A stretch of 36,074 nt of DNA from an uncultured Prevotella sp. GTDB lineage: Bacteria > Bacteroidota > Bacteroidia > Bacteroidales > Bacteroidaceae. The notes beneath the pieces are model-generated. The model had not been told where the DNA came from, did no database searches, and was given only the letters and a program-made list of their open reading frames with translations. Position numbers and translations under genes: made by a program. The DNA lies in the NCBI GenBank assembly GCA_900548195.1, contig URJQ01000011.1:1-36074 (forward strand), written 5' to 3'. The stretch's first letter is position 1. Every line of letters begins with the position of its first letter. This document shows, piece after piece, positions 24,300 through 31,097 of this stretch.

Positions 24300-25423
24300 T
24301 AAAAGATAACGAAATATTCGAAGAAATCGACGACATTGAGGTGTCCAACCTTGATGATGATTGTGCAGGAGACAGTTCTCCGGGCGCTGAGAGTGAGGAA
24401 GAGGGACAGCTCTACGAGCATTTTCGCATAGTGGCTGATGCAGGACAGGTGCCGCTGAGAGTGGATAAATTTCTCTTTGAACACATGCAGCACTCGTCTC
24501 GCAACCGTATTCAGGCGGCTGCTGAGGCTGGTTTTATCCATGCTAATGGTCGTCCGGTGAAGAGCAATTACAAGGTTCGTCCAGGCGATACCATCACTCT
24601 GATGCTCACACGTCCAAAGCATGACACGACGATACATCCGGAGGATATTCCTCTCAACATCGTATATGAGGACGATCAGTTGATGGTGATAAACAAAGAA
24701 GCCGGCATGGTGGTGCATCCAGGAGCGGGAAACTTCTCCGGAACCCTTATCAATGCCGTGGCTTGGCACATGAAGGATGTGCCGGAATTTGACCCTAACT
24801 CGCCAGAAGTGGGACTCGTGCATCGTATAGACAAAGATACCAGTGGACTCCTCGTAGTGGCAAAGACGCCAGATGCGAAGTCAAAGCTCGGCAAGCAGTT
24901 CTTCAACAAGACCACACACCGCTCATATAAGGCACTCGTATGGGGACATTTCCCAGAGGACGAGGGCAGGATAGAGGGCAATATCACCCGAGATCCGAAG
25001 GACAGACTGCGTATGACGGTCACTTCTCCTGACTCAGGAATAGGTAAACCAGCCGTGACTCACTGGAAAGTGGTGGAGCGTTTCGGCTTTGTGACACTCA
25101 TAGAGTGCATCCTTGAGACAGGTCGCACGCACCAGATACGAGCTCACATGAAGCATATAGGTCATCCTCTCTTCTGCGATGAGCGCTATGGAGGCAGCGA
25201 AATCCTTCGTGGTACGAGGTCATCTTCATATAAGGCATTTATCCAAAACTGCTTCAAGCTGTGTCCACGCCAGGCTCTTCATGCACAGACTCTTGGCTTT
25301 GTGCATCCAGTGACAGGAGAACAGATGGATTTCACCAGCGAATGGCCAGATGATTTCAAGGCTCTTATAGAGAAATGGCGCAATTATGTCAGCGGAACTA
25401 CTGCCGACACTATGGCACAATAG
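24296..25423 (+). CDS. rluD: Large-subunit rRNA pseudouridine synthase, RluD/RluA family
   Basis: 375 residues. After an acidic N-terminal extension (about 40 residues, rich in Asp/Glu) comes an S4 RNA-binding domain (VDKFLFEHMQHSSRNRIQAAAEAGFIHANG, given here in two halves by its start VDKFLFEHM and end FIHANG). The catalytic domain has HRIDKDTSGLLVVAK with the nucleophilic Asp, and the C-terminal ETGRTHQIRAHMKHIGHPL. The enzyme makes pseudouridines in 23S rRNA (RluD: helix 69). RluD and RluC both look like this, so the target site is inferred. The start overlaps the PASTA stop by four bases, so the two are coupled. The acidic extension is longer than in E. coli RluD. Confidence 0.88.
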   Translation: MIKDNEIFEEIDDIEVSNLDDDCAGDSSPGAESEEEGQLYEHFRIVADAGQVPLRVDKFLFEHMQHSSRNRIQAAAEAGFIHANGRPVKSNYKVRPGDTITLMLTRPKHDTTIHPEDIPLNIVYEDDQLMVINKEAGMVVHPGAGNFSGTLINAVAWHMKDVPEFDPNSPEVGLVHRIDKDTSGLLVVAKTPDAKSKLGKQFFNKTTHRSYKALVWGHFPEDEGRIEGNITRDPKDRLRMTVTSPDSGIGKPAVTHWKVVERFGFVTLIECILETGRTHQIRAHMKHIGHPLFCDERYGGSEILRGTRSSSYKAFIQNCFKLCPRQALHAQTLGFVHPVTGEQMDFTSEWPDDFKALIEKWRNYVSGTTADTMAQ

Positions 25424-25517
25424 CCAGTTTGCGATAATCGACAGTGGCATCATGCTAATTCGATAGAAATACAAACAACACATAAACCCCAAAAGACAAC
25501 TCTAAAAAATAATAGAA

Positions 25518-26519
25518 ATGAATAATATGAAACGCACCATAGCAATCGTATGCGGTGGAGATTCGTCCGAGCATGACGTCTCACTCCGCTCTGCACAGGG
25601 TCTCTATTCCTTCTTCGACAAAGAGAAATATGACCTCTATATCGTAGATATCAAGGGACAGGACTGGCACGTCAATCTCCCAAATGGGGATATTGCTCCT
25701 ATTGATCGCAATGATTTCTCTTTCCGTTACAATGGAAAGACCATTATCGTGGACTACGCTTATATCACTATCCACGGCACTCCTGGCGAGAACGGACTCC
25801 TTCAGGGCTACTTCGATCTCATCCATCTGCCTTATTCCACCAGTAGTGTCCTCGTCGAAGCACTCACCTTCGACAAGTTTGCTCTCAATAATTACCTCCG
25901 TGGTTTCGGCGTTGCCGTGGCAGACAGCATCCTCGTTCGCCGTGGCGATGAAGACAAACTGACCGAAGAAGGCCTCACAGAAACAATCGGTTTTCCATGC
26001 TTTGTCAAGCCAGCGGCTGACGGAAGTAGCTTCGGTGTCAGCAAGGTGAAGAACTTCGACCAGCTTGCTCCTGCGCTCCGCAAGGCATTTATGGAGAGCG
26101 ATACCGTGATGATTGAGGGCTTCCTCGACGGAATCGAAATCTCACAGGGATGCTACAAGACGAAGAAAAAGTCAGTGGTGCTCCCTGCTACAGAGGTGGT
26201 CACAAGCAATGAATTCTTCGACTACGACGCAAAATACAACGGACAGGTGCAGGAAATCACTCCAGCTCGCCTCTCTCCAGAGACCAGCGACCGCGTGGCT
26301 AAAATCACTTCTGCCATCTATGATATCCTCCATGCCAACGGAATTATCCGTATCGACTATATCATCTCTAAGACAAAGGATGGTCAGGACAAAATCAATA
26401 TGCTGGAGATAAACACCACTCCGGGAATGACAGTCACTTCATTCATTCCTCAGCAGGTGCGTGCCGCTGGACTTGAGATGAAGGATGTGCTCAGCGACAT
26501 CGTCGAAAACCAGTTCTAA
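25518..26519 (+). CDS. ddl: D-alanine-D-alanine ligase
   Basis: 333 residues of the ATP-grasp family. The N-terminal GGDSSEHDVSLRSAQ is the Ddl signature, TIHGTPGENGLLQGYFDLIHLPY the second, and CFVKPAADGSSFGVSKV the ATP loop. The C-terminal MLEINTTPGMTVTSFIPQQ carries the metal-binding Glu and Asn. It joins two D-alanines for the peptidoglycan stem peptide in the cytoplasm. MKRTI three codons later is an alternative start. It follows rluD after 94 nt with no obvious promoter, so it may share that transcript. A probable terminator follows. Confidence 0.95.
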   Translation: MNNMKRTIAIVCGGDSSEHDVSLRSAQGLYSFFDKEKYDLYIVDIKGQDWHVNLPNGDIAPIDRNDFSFRYNGKTIIVDYAYITIHGTPGENGLLQGYFDLIHLPYSTSSVLVEALTFDKFALNNYLRGFGVAVADSILVRRGDEDKLTEEGLTETIGFPCFVKPAADGSSFGVSKVKNFDQLAPALRKAFMESDTVMIEGFLDGIEISQGCYKTKKKSVVLPATEVVTSNEFFDYDAKYNGQVQEITPARLSPETSDRVAKITSAIYDILHANGIIRIDYIISKTKDGQDKINMLEINTTPGMTVTSFIPQQVRAAGLEMKDVLSDIVENQF

Positions 26520-26538
26520 CATGGGCTCCTGATATTGT

Positions 26539-26570
26539 AAAAAGATGCGAGCCTCCGCGCCGTCTTTTTA
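26539..26570 (+). terminator. Probable terminator after ddl
   Basis: AAAAAGATGCG and CGCGCCGTCTTTTT pair with one bulge and are followed by a T-run, 20 nt after the ddl stop. Confidence 0.6.
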
Positions 26571-26588
26571 TGATGAAAAACAAGGGGC

Positions 26589-26711
26589 TAAGCTATCGCA
26601 TTGCAATAGCATAGCTTTTACCTTGCAATAACTATGCTTTTACACTGTAATAACTATGCTATTACACTGCAAAAGCATAGCTTTTACAATGTAATATCTA
26701 AGTGCTTTATT
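26589..26711. repeat. 22-bp periodic palindromic repeat cluster 2
   Basis: Units of the type TGCAATAACTATGCTTTTAC start at 26602, 26624, 26646, 26668 and 26690, an exact 22-bp step, with a degenerate unit before. The core switches between AGCATAG and CTATGCT. The unit is the same as in the cluster at 15563-15726, 11 kb away. This occupies much of the ddl-acyltransferase gap (26520-26867); the rest shows no gene. Confidence 0.88.
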
Positions 26712-26867
26712 TTCAAAAACTTACACATTGTAATGCAAATACGGCTCTTCCTGTGCAGAAATGAGGGGAAAGACGTGTTAACAAGTGTGAATTTTGCAGT
26801 ATTAAAACCATGATTTGCATCACCCGAAAAGTGGGCCTTGCATAGCACACAAAGAACCAAAACTACA

Positions 26868-28049
26868 ATGAATCCTGAATTTGATGAAATAAGACCCTAC
26901 GAACCTGAAGAGGTTCCTGGTATAATCGAGGAACTGCTGCACGACCGCCAGTTTTCTCTCGTGATGAAAAGTTTCGTCCCATGGTTGCCGAAGACCTTGC
27001 GCAACGGCATCATCCGCCTTGTACTCCGAGGCGTGAAATCTCCACAGGACTTCCAGCTCCGCGTGATGAAACCGGTGGTGCAGATGCTGATGTGGCGCAC
27101 TACGAAGAAGCATGACTTCACTTATGACAAGGGATTGAAGAAGAATCACCACTACGTATTCCTCTCCAACCATCGTGATATCGTGCTCGACTCCGCTTTC
27201 CTCGACGTCATGCTCTATAATAATGATTTCGACCGCACTTGCGAAATCGGCATTGGCGACAACCTTCTCATCTATCCTTGGATAAAGAAACTCGTGCGTC
27301 TGAACAAGGCTTTCACCGTCAGACGTGGACTTTCGCCAAAGGAAATGCTCAAATCGAGTATCTTGATGAGCAATTATATCCATTTCGCCGTAAATGAAAA
27401 AGGTGAAAACGTATGGATTGCCCAGCGTGAAGGTCGTGCGAAAGACTCTGACGACCGCACTCAGGAGGCTGTGCTCAAGATGTTTGCTATGGGAGGCGAG
27501 GGGTCGCTTGTCGAGAGATTGAAGCATCTCCACATCGTTCCGCTCACTATTTCATACGAATACGACCCTTGCGATTACCTCAAGGCACAGGAGTTTCAGT
27601 TTAAGCGTGACGTGCCAGGATGGAAGAAAAGCAAGCAGGATGACCTCGATAATATGAAGACCGGCATACTCGGAAAGAAGGGAAACCTCCACTATGAGGC
27701 AGCGCCTTGTATCGACGAATGGCTCGATACGTTGCCAGCGGATATGCCAAAGCAGGAGATTTTCGCTGCCGTAGCAAAGCATATCGACAAGGAAATCCAT
27801 TCCCGCTACCGCCTTTATCCAGGCAACTGGATAGCCTACGATGAGATATTCGGCACCCCTGGCGCCAATAAGGACAAGTATTCCGATGCTGACATCAAGA
27901 CGTTTGAGGCGTATGTGGCAGAGAGAATAGCCAAGGTGCTTGTGCCAAATCCAGACAAGGACTTCCTGCGTGAGCGCATACTCACCATGTATGCCAACCC
28001 TGTGCGCAACTATCTCGCTGCCACGGCTGAGGCGGAAAGTGGAAAATAG
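26868..28049 (+). CDS. 1-acyl-sn-glycerol-3-phosphate acyltransferase-like (PlsC domain) protein
   Basis: 393 residues from ATG 26868 (MNPEFDEIRPYEPEEVP); an upstream TTG is in frame but unlikely. The acyltransferase motif I appears as SNHRDIVLDSAFL (NHx4D, about residues 103-113), and later WIAQREGRAKDSDD stands where motif III (EGxRS/T) is expected. The family moves acyl chains onto glycerol phosphate or related acceptors at the membrane. The long C-terminal region after about residue 225 is larger than in plain PlsC, as in Bacteroidota glycerol acyltransferases of unknown acceptor. Phospholipid or ornithine/glycine-lipid synthesis are both possible. GC-rich hairpin repeats follow. Confidence 0.8.
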   Translation: MNPEFDEIRPYEPEEVPGIIEELLHDRQFSLVMKSFVPWLPKTLRNGIIRLVLRGVKSPQDFQLRVMKPVVQMLMWRTTKKHDFTYDKGLKKNHHYVFLSNHRDIVLDSAFLDVMLYNNDFDRTCEIGIGDNLLIYPWIKKLVRLNKAFTVRRGLSPKEMLKSSILMSNYIHFAVNEKGENVWIAQREGRAKDSDDRTQEAVLKMFAMGGEGSLVERLKHLHIVPLTISYEYDPCDYLKAQEFQFKRDVPGWKKSKQDDLDNMKTGILGKKGNLHYEAAPCIDEWLDTLPADMPKQEIFAAVAKHIDKEIHSRYRLYPGNWIAYDEIFGTPGANKDKYSDADIKTFEAYVAERIAKVLVPNPDKDFLRERILTMYANPVRNYLAATAEAESGK

Positions 28050-28123
28050 TAGCGGTAGGTTAGGATTCGGACCCTATGTCCGCCCCTGTGTCCGCCGTTA
28101 CTCAGGCAGTAATCCACAACAGT

Positions 28124-28157
28124 CCGCCCCTGTGTCCGCCGCGTTACCGGCGGATAT
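28124..28157 (+). repeat. 34-bp GC-rich hairpin element, copy 1 (with a truncated copy at 28080-28101)
   Basis: The element ends in TCCGCCGCGTTACCGGCGGA, a 7-bp perfect stem with a 6-nt loop, followed by TAT. A truncated copy sharing the first ~20 bases lies 44 bp upstream. Full copies recur at 28922-28955 and 36039-36072, all on the plus strand and all downstream of a stop codon. No T-run follows. Confidence 0.85.
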
Positions 28158-28202
28158 CAACCCACAACCCACAATAAAAATCCTTAAAAAAGCAGAAAAG
28201 CG

Positions 28203-28862
28203 ATGAGACATCTTCTACATATCATCATGATTGGCATACTATTGGCAGGATGTCAGCAGGATCCCTATGAGTCGGGTGACACATCTCTCTCGTATCTTAC
28301 GGCAGAGATGGTGAATGTCCGCATAGAGAATGCTTGTGTCAACAGCATCACCAATGATGAAGGAAAGTCGCTTCCGCTTCCTGCTTCGCTTGGGATAAAC
28401 AGCCAGTCGCTTCCGCCCGACACCACGATGCGTATGATGATGTACTACATTCTCGACGGTGTGACGGAGATGAAGATCATGAAATCCTATATGGTGGGTG
28501 TAGTTCGCCCCGTCGGATTATGGTCGAAGGACGGTTACAAGACCGACCCCGTCACGCTGACAAGCGCATGGATGTCACCGAATGGCAGTTTTCTCAATCT
28601 CTCATTGGGCGTAAAGACGGGCAAGACGGATGATTCAAGCGCACGTCAGACCATCTCTGTGGCGCTCGACTCCATCGTCGTGAATGAGCAAGGCAGTCGA
28701 GTGAGGTACATGACACTCGTGCATGACCAATCTACAGTGCCCGAATTTTTCACCACCAATGTGTATGTGAGCATCCCGACAGACGATTATCCTTCAGGAG
28801 AAGAAATCATAATGGACATCAATACCTACGGAGGAAAAGTCAGAAAGCACTTCCGGAAGTAA
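28203..28862 (+). CDS. Lipoprotein, probably NigD-like
   Basis: 219 residues. The N terminus is a lipoprotein signal (MRHLLHIIMIGILLAGCQQD) with Cys17 in the lipobox LAGC. The mature part is beta-rich; VNSITNDEGKSLPLPASLG followed by MRMMMYYILDG resembles the N-terminal domain of NigD-type lipoproteins of Bacteroidales. The C-terminal half (YMTLVHDQ..., FTTNVYVSIPTDDYPSGEEI) would be the second sandwich. The residues QQDPY after the Cys do not decide between inner- and outer-membrane location. Function is unknown. It follows the acyltransferase by 153 nt, with GC hairpins between. Confidence 0.6.
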   Translation: MRHLLHIIMIGILLAGCQQDPYESGDTSLSYLTAEMVNVRIENACVNSITNDEGKSLPLPASLGINSQSLPPDTTMRMMMYYILDGVTEMKIMKSYMVGVVRPVGLWSKDGYKTDPVTLTSAWMSPNGSFLNLSLGVKTGKTDDSSARQTISVALDSIVVNEQGSRVRYMTLVHDQSTVPEFFTTNVYVSIPTDDYPSGEEIIMDINTYGGKVRKHFRK

Positions 28863-28891
28863 CCCTTCCGCCAGAAGAAACCGCCCTCCCT

Positions 28892-28909
28892 CGCGCGCGT
28901 ATATATATA
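28892..28909. repeat. Alternating pyrimidine-purine tract, copy 2
   Basis: CGCGCGCG followed by TATATATATA alternates strictly over 18 bases. It matches the tract at 23535-23554 and lies between the lipoprotein stop and the second copy of the GC hairpin element. Confidence 0.7.
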
Positions 28910-28921
28910 ATAAGGTGTAAA

Positions 28922-28955
28922 CCGCCACTGTGTCCGCCACGTTACCGGCGGATAT
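28922..28955 (+). repeat. 34-bp GC-rich hairpin element, copy 2
   Basis: Same 34-bp sequence as the copies at 28124 and 36039, with one change in the stem (CCGCCAC for CCGCCGC) that weakens one pair. It lies 60 nt after the lipoprotein stop and 37 nt before the Bax-inhibitor gene. Confidence 0.85.
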
Positions 28956-28991
28956 CCTCAAAAAACAGAAACCAAAACAAACAATAACAAT

Positions 28992-29717
28992 ATGGAATAC
29001 GACAAGTTTGAAAGAACAATCAATCAGATGGAAGGCTCATCACGCCCTACATCCCTCGCTCTTCCGAGCCTCATGCGCAAGGTCTATCTCTGGATGACAC
29101 TCGCGCTCGTGATAACAGGTCTGACAAGTTATGAGGTCGCTACCTCACAGACTATCATCTATACCCTCTACTCCAATCAGGCATATCTCTGGGGAATAGT
29201 AATAGCAGAACTTGCCCTCGTCATGATAATCTCAGCAGCAATCAATCGCTTGAGCCTCCTGACAGCCACGCTCCTGTTTATCCTCTACTCAGCCCTGAAC
29301 GGCGTGATGTGCTCATCTATCCTCATCCTCTATACAGCGCAGAGCGTAGCAAGCACATTCTTTATCACAGCAGGCACCTTCGCAGTAATGGCATTCATAG
29401 GCTATACCACCAAGACCGATCTCTCGTCACTCGGTAAGATAGCCCTGATGGGTCTGATAGGTATCATCATTGCCACAGTGGTCAATATCTTCATCGGTTC
29501 ATCCATGATGACAATGATCATCAGTTACATCGGAGTAGCAATCTTCGTAGCCCTCACAGCATACGATGTACAGCGCATCCGCACCATGCTCGCACAGTTC
29601 GAATATGCAGATGAAAGCGCTCAGAAAGTTGCCCTTATCGGTGCTCTGAGCCTCTATCTCGACTTTATCAATCTCTTCCTCTATCTTATTCGCATCTTCG
29701 GAGATAGAAGAGATTAA
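28992..29717 (+). CDS. Bax inhibitor-1/YccA family membrane protein
   Basis: 241 residues with seven hydrophobic helices from about residue 30 onward. The family patterns LMRKVYLWMTLALVITG (first helix) and the C-terminal AFVALTAYDVQRIR-like segment (IFVALTAYDVQRIRTM) and ALSLYLDFINLFLYLIRI are clear. Bacterial members (YetJ, YccA) are pH-sensitive calcium-leak channels or FtsH modulators of the inner membrane. It stands alone between the lipoprotein and argR. No clear promoter was recognised; the GC hairpin lies in its leader. Confidence 0.93.
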   Translation: MEYDKFERTINQMEGSSRPTSLALPSLMRKVYLWMTLALVITGLTSYEVATSQTIIYTLYSNQAYLWGIVIAELALVMIISAAINRLSLLTATLLFILYSALNGVMCSSILILYTAQSVASTFFITAGTFAVMAFIGYTTKTDLSSLGKIALMGLIGIIIATVVNIFIGSSMMTMIISYIGVAIFVALTAYDVQRIRTMLAQFEYADESAQKVALIGALSLYLDFINLFLYLIRIFGDRRD

Positions 29718-29744
29718 CATTGGATATATTTAATCACAAATCAT

Positions 29745-29780
29745 AAATATGCAAGAAATTTGAATATTTCTTGCATATTT
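29745..29780. promoter_or_regulatory. Perfect 15-bp inverted repeat upstream of argR
   Basis: AAATATGCAAGAAAT (29745-29759) and ATTTCTTGCATATTT (29766-29780) pair perfectly around TTGAAT. The arms resemble the GCAT/TGAATAT words of ARG boxes only loosely. The repeat ends just before the argR -33 element, so it could be an upstream operator, or a hairpin closing the Bax-inhibitor transcript. Confidence 0.5.
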
Positions 29781-29781
29781 A

Positions 29782-29813
29782 TTTGCATATATGGATATTT
29801 ATTTATACTTTTG
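29782..29813 (+). promoter_or_regulatory. Promoter of argR
   Basis: TTTG (29782-29785), 20 nt, TACTTTTG (29806-29813): an exact Bacteroidota promoter. The expected transcript start is about 29818-29822, immediately before the palindromic operator. Confidence 0.75.
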
Positions 29814-29824
29814 CACGCAGTAAG

Positions 29825-29838
29825 TGAATATTTATTCA
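29825..29838. promoter_or_regulatory. Putative ARG box over the argR start
   Basis: TGAATATTTATTCA is a perfect 14-bp palindrome that matches the core of the enterobacterial ARG box (GAATnnnnATTC). It begins about 5 nt beyond the probable transcript start and touches the first base of the argR ATG. Binding there would block transcription or translation, a typical layout for autoregulation. Confidence 0.65.
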
Positions 29839-30332
29839 TGTCTATGCATACAAAGAATGAAAAGTTAGCCGCCTTGAAGGTGCTTATCTCAAGTGCCGAA
29901 CTTGGATCGCAGGAAGAGGTCCTACAGGCTATGGCTCAGCAAGGATACTCCATACCGCAGGCAAGCCTGTCAAGATACCTCAAGCAGTTGGGCGTCACAA
30001 AGCAGTCTGTGCAAAGCGGAAAAAACATATATGTCCTTCCCCAGCATGCAGGTTACCGACGTATTCATCGCCCAGTGCCTATCTTTGAGGGACAGCAGAC
30101 GGAAGGATTTATCTCTCTCAGGTTCTCAGGAAACATGGGAGTCATACGCACAAAACCGGGTCATGCAGGCAGTATAGCCTACAAGATAGACTCTGCAGAC
30201 CTCGAAGAACTACTTGGAACAATAGCAGGAGATGACACAATATTCCTCGTTACCAATGAGGATTTCACACAGGAAGAAGTAATTGCAGGTATTGGCTCTG
30301 TCATTCCTGACGTTTACAAACAAGGTATTTGA
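29838..30332 (+). CDS. argR: Arginine repressor
   Basis: 164 residues from ATG 29838 (a second ATG is two codons later); upstream in-frame codons are AT-rich leader. The N-terminal winged helix contains SQEEVLQAMAQQGYSIPQASLSRYLKQLGVTK, quoted here by its ends, with the SR of the recognition helix. The C-terminal oligomerisation domain has GNMGVIRTKPGHAGSIAYKID and the late IAGDDTIFLVTNE, where GDD and neighbours bind arginine. ArgR represses arginine synthesis when arginine is plentiful. It heads the cluster, with a box over its own start, and is followed after 22 nt by the GNAT gene. Confidence 0.95.
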   Translation: MSMHTKNEKLAALKVLISSAELGSQEEVLQAMAQQGYSIPQASLSRYLKQLGVTKQSVQSGKNIYVLPQHAGYRRIHRPVPIFEGQQTEGFISLRFSGNMGVIRTKPGHAGSIAYKIDSADLEELLGTIAGDDTIFLVTNEDFTQEEVIAGIGSVIPDVYKQGI

Positions 30333-30354
30333 ATCAAATTATTTAGCACTTGAA

Positions 30355-30984
30355 ATGGAAAATATAAAAGTTTTGGTGGCTGACGCCTCTCATGAGAAGT
30401 ATGTAGATACCATACTTGAGACTATACGCCAGGCGGCAAGAAAGCGAGGCACCGGAATTGCAGAGCGAACACATGAATATGTGGCTACGAAGATGAAGGA
30501 AGGCAAAGCCATTCTCGCACTCGACCCATCCGTACAGACCCCTCTCGGCGACAAATTTGTCGGTTTCAGTTATATTGAGACCTGGGGAAACAAGCAATAT
30601 GTCACCACAAGCGGACTCATAGTACATCCCGATTACCTCGGTCATGGCATAGCAAAGCAAATCAAGAACTATACATTCACACTCGCAAGGGTACGTTGGC
30701 CGCACGCAAAGATATTCTCACTCACCAGCGGTGATGCCGTCATGAAGATGAATACACAGCTCGGTTACGTCCCAGTATCATTCAATCAGCTCACTGATGA
30801 CGATGCTTTCTGGCGCGGATGTGAGGGTTGTATCAATCACGACATACTCACATTGAAGCAGAGAAAATTCTGCATCTGCACAGGAATGCTCTATGATCCC
30901 GACGCTCATACAGGCGAACCAACGCCTATCGACGTCTTCCAGGATATCATAAAGACACTTACACTGCGAGGAATACAGTTCTAA
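30355..30984 (+). CDS. GNAT family N-acyltransferase, candidate N-acylglutamate synthase
   Basis: 209 residues from ATG 30355. The GNAT core is visible: VTTSGLIVHPDYLGHGIAKQIKNY has the beta-4 strand and the acyl-CoA pyrophosphate loop (here LGHGIA in place of Q/RxxGxG/A), and SGDAVMKMNTQLGYVPVSF is the last conserved helix and strand. A C-terminal region with HDILTLKQRKFCICTGMLYDPD is peculiar to this type. It lies between argR and argG, and no ArgA or ArgJ is in the window. The first step of the pathway needs an acyl-CoA:glutamate acyltransferase, so this protein is a strong candidate, with acetyl- or succinyl-CoA as donor. I recall a similar assignment for the Bacteroides relative but cannot check it here. 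Confidence 0.8.
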   Translation: MENIKVLVADASHEKYVDTILETIRQAARKRGTGIAERTHEYVATKMKEGKAILALDPSVQTPLGDKFVGFSYIETWGNKQYVTTSGLIVHPDYLGHGIAKQIKNYTFTLARVRWPHAKIFSLTSGDAVMKMNTQLGYVPVSFNQLTDDDAFWRGCEGCINHDILTLKQRKFCICTGMLYDPDAHTGEPTPIDVFQDIIKTLTLRGIQF

Positions 30985-31097
30985 CACAAATATAGGAAAG
31001 CCGGTCTTATTTGCATTTTCATTTGAAACAAACGAATACTTTTACCACTGGCTGCCTTTCATTATTACACAAGAATTTCAGAAAACAACACATAACT

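Noticed and set aside
24095..24823. Long minus-strand open frame of 242 codons
   Set aside because: It overlaps the ends of the PASTA and rluD genes, both well supported, and is Cys/His-rich in the way of antisense frames.
26820..27533. Long minus-strand open frame of 237 codons
   Set aside because: Antisense to the acyltransferase gene with the NHx4D motif; no recognisable domain.
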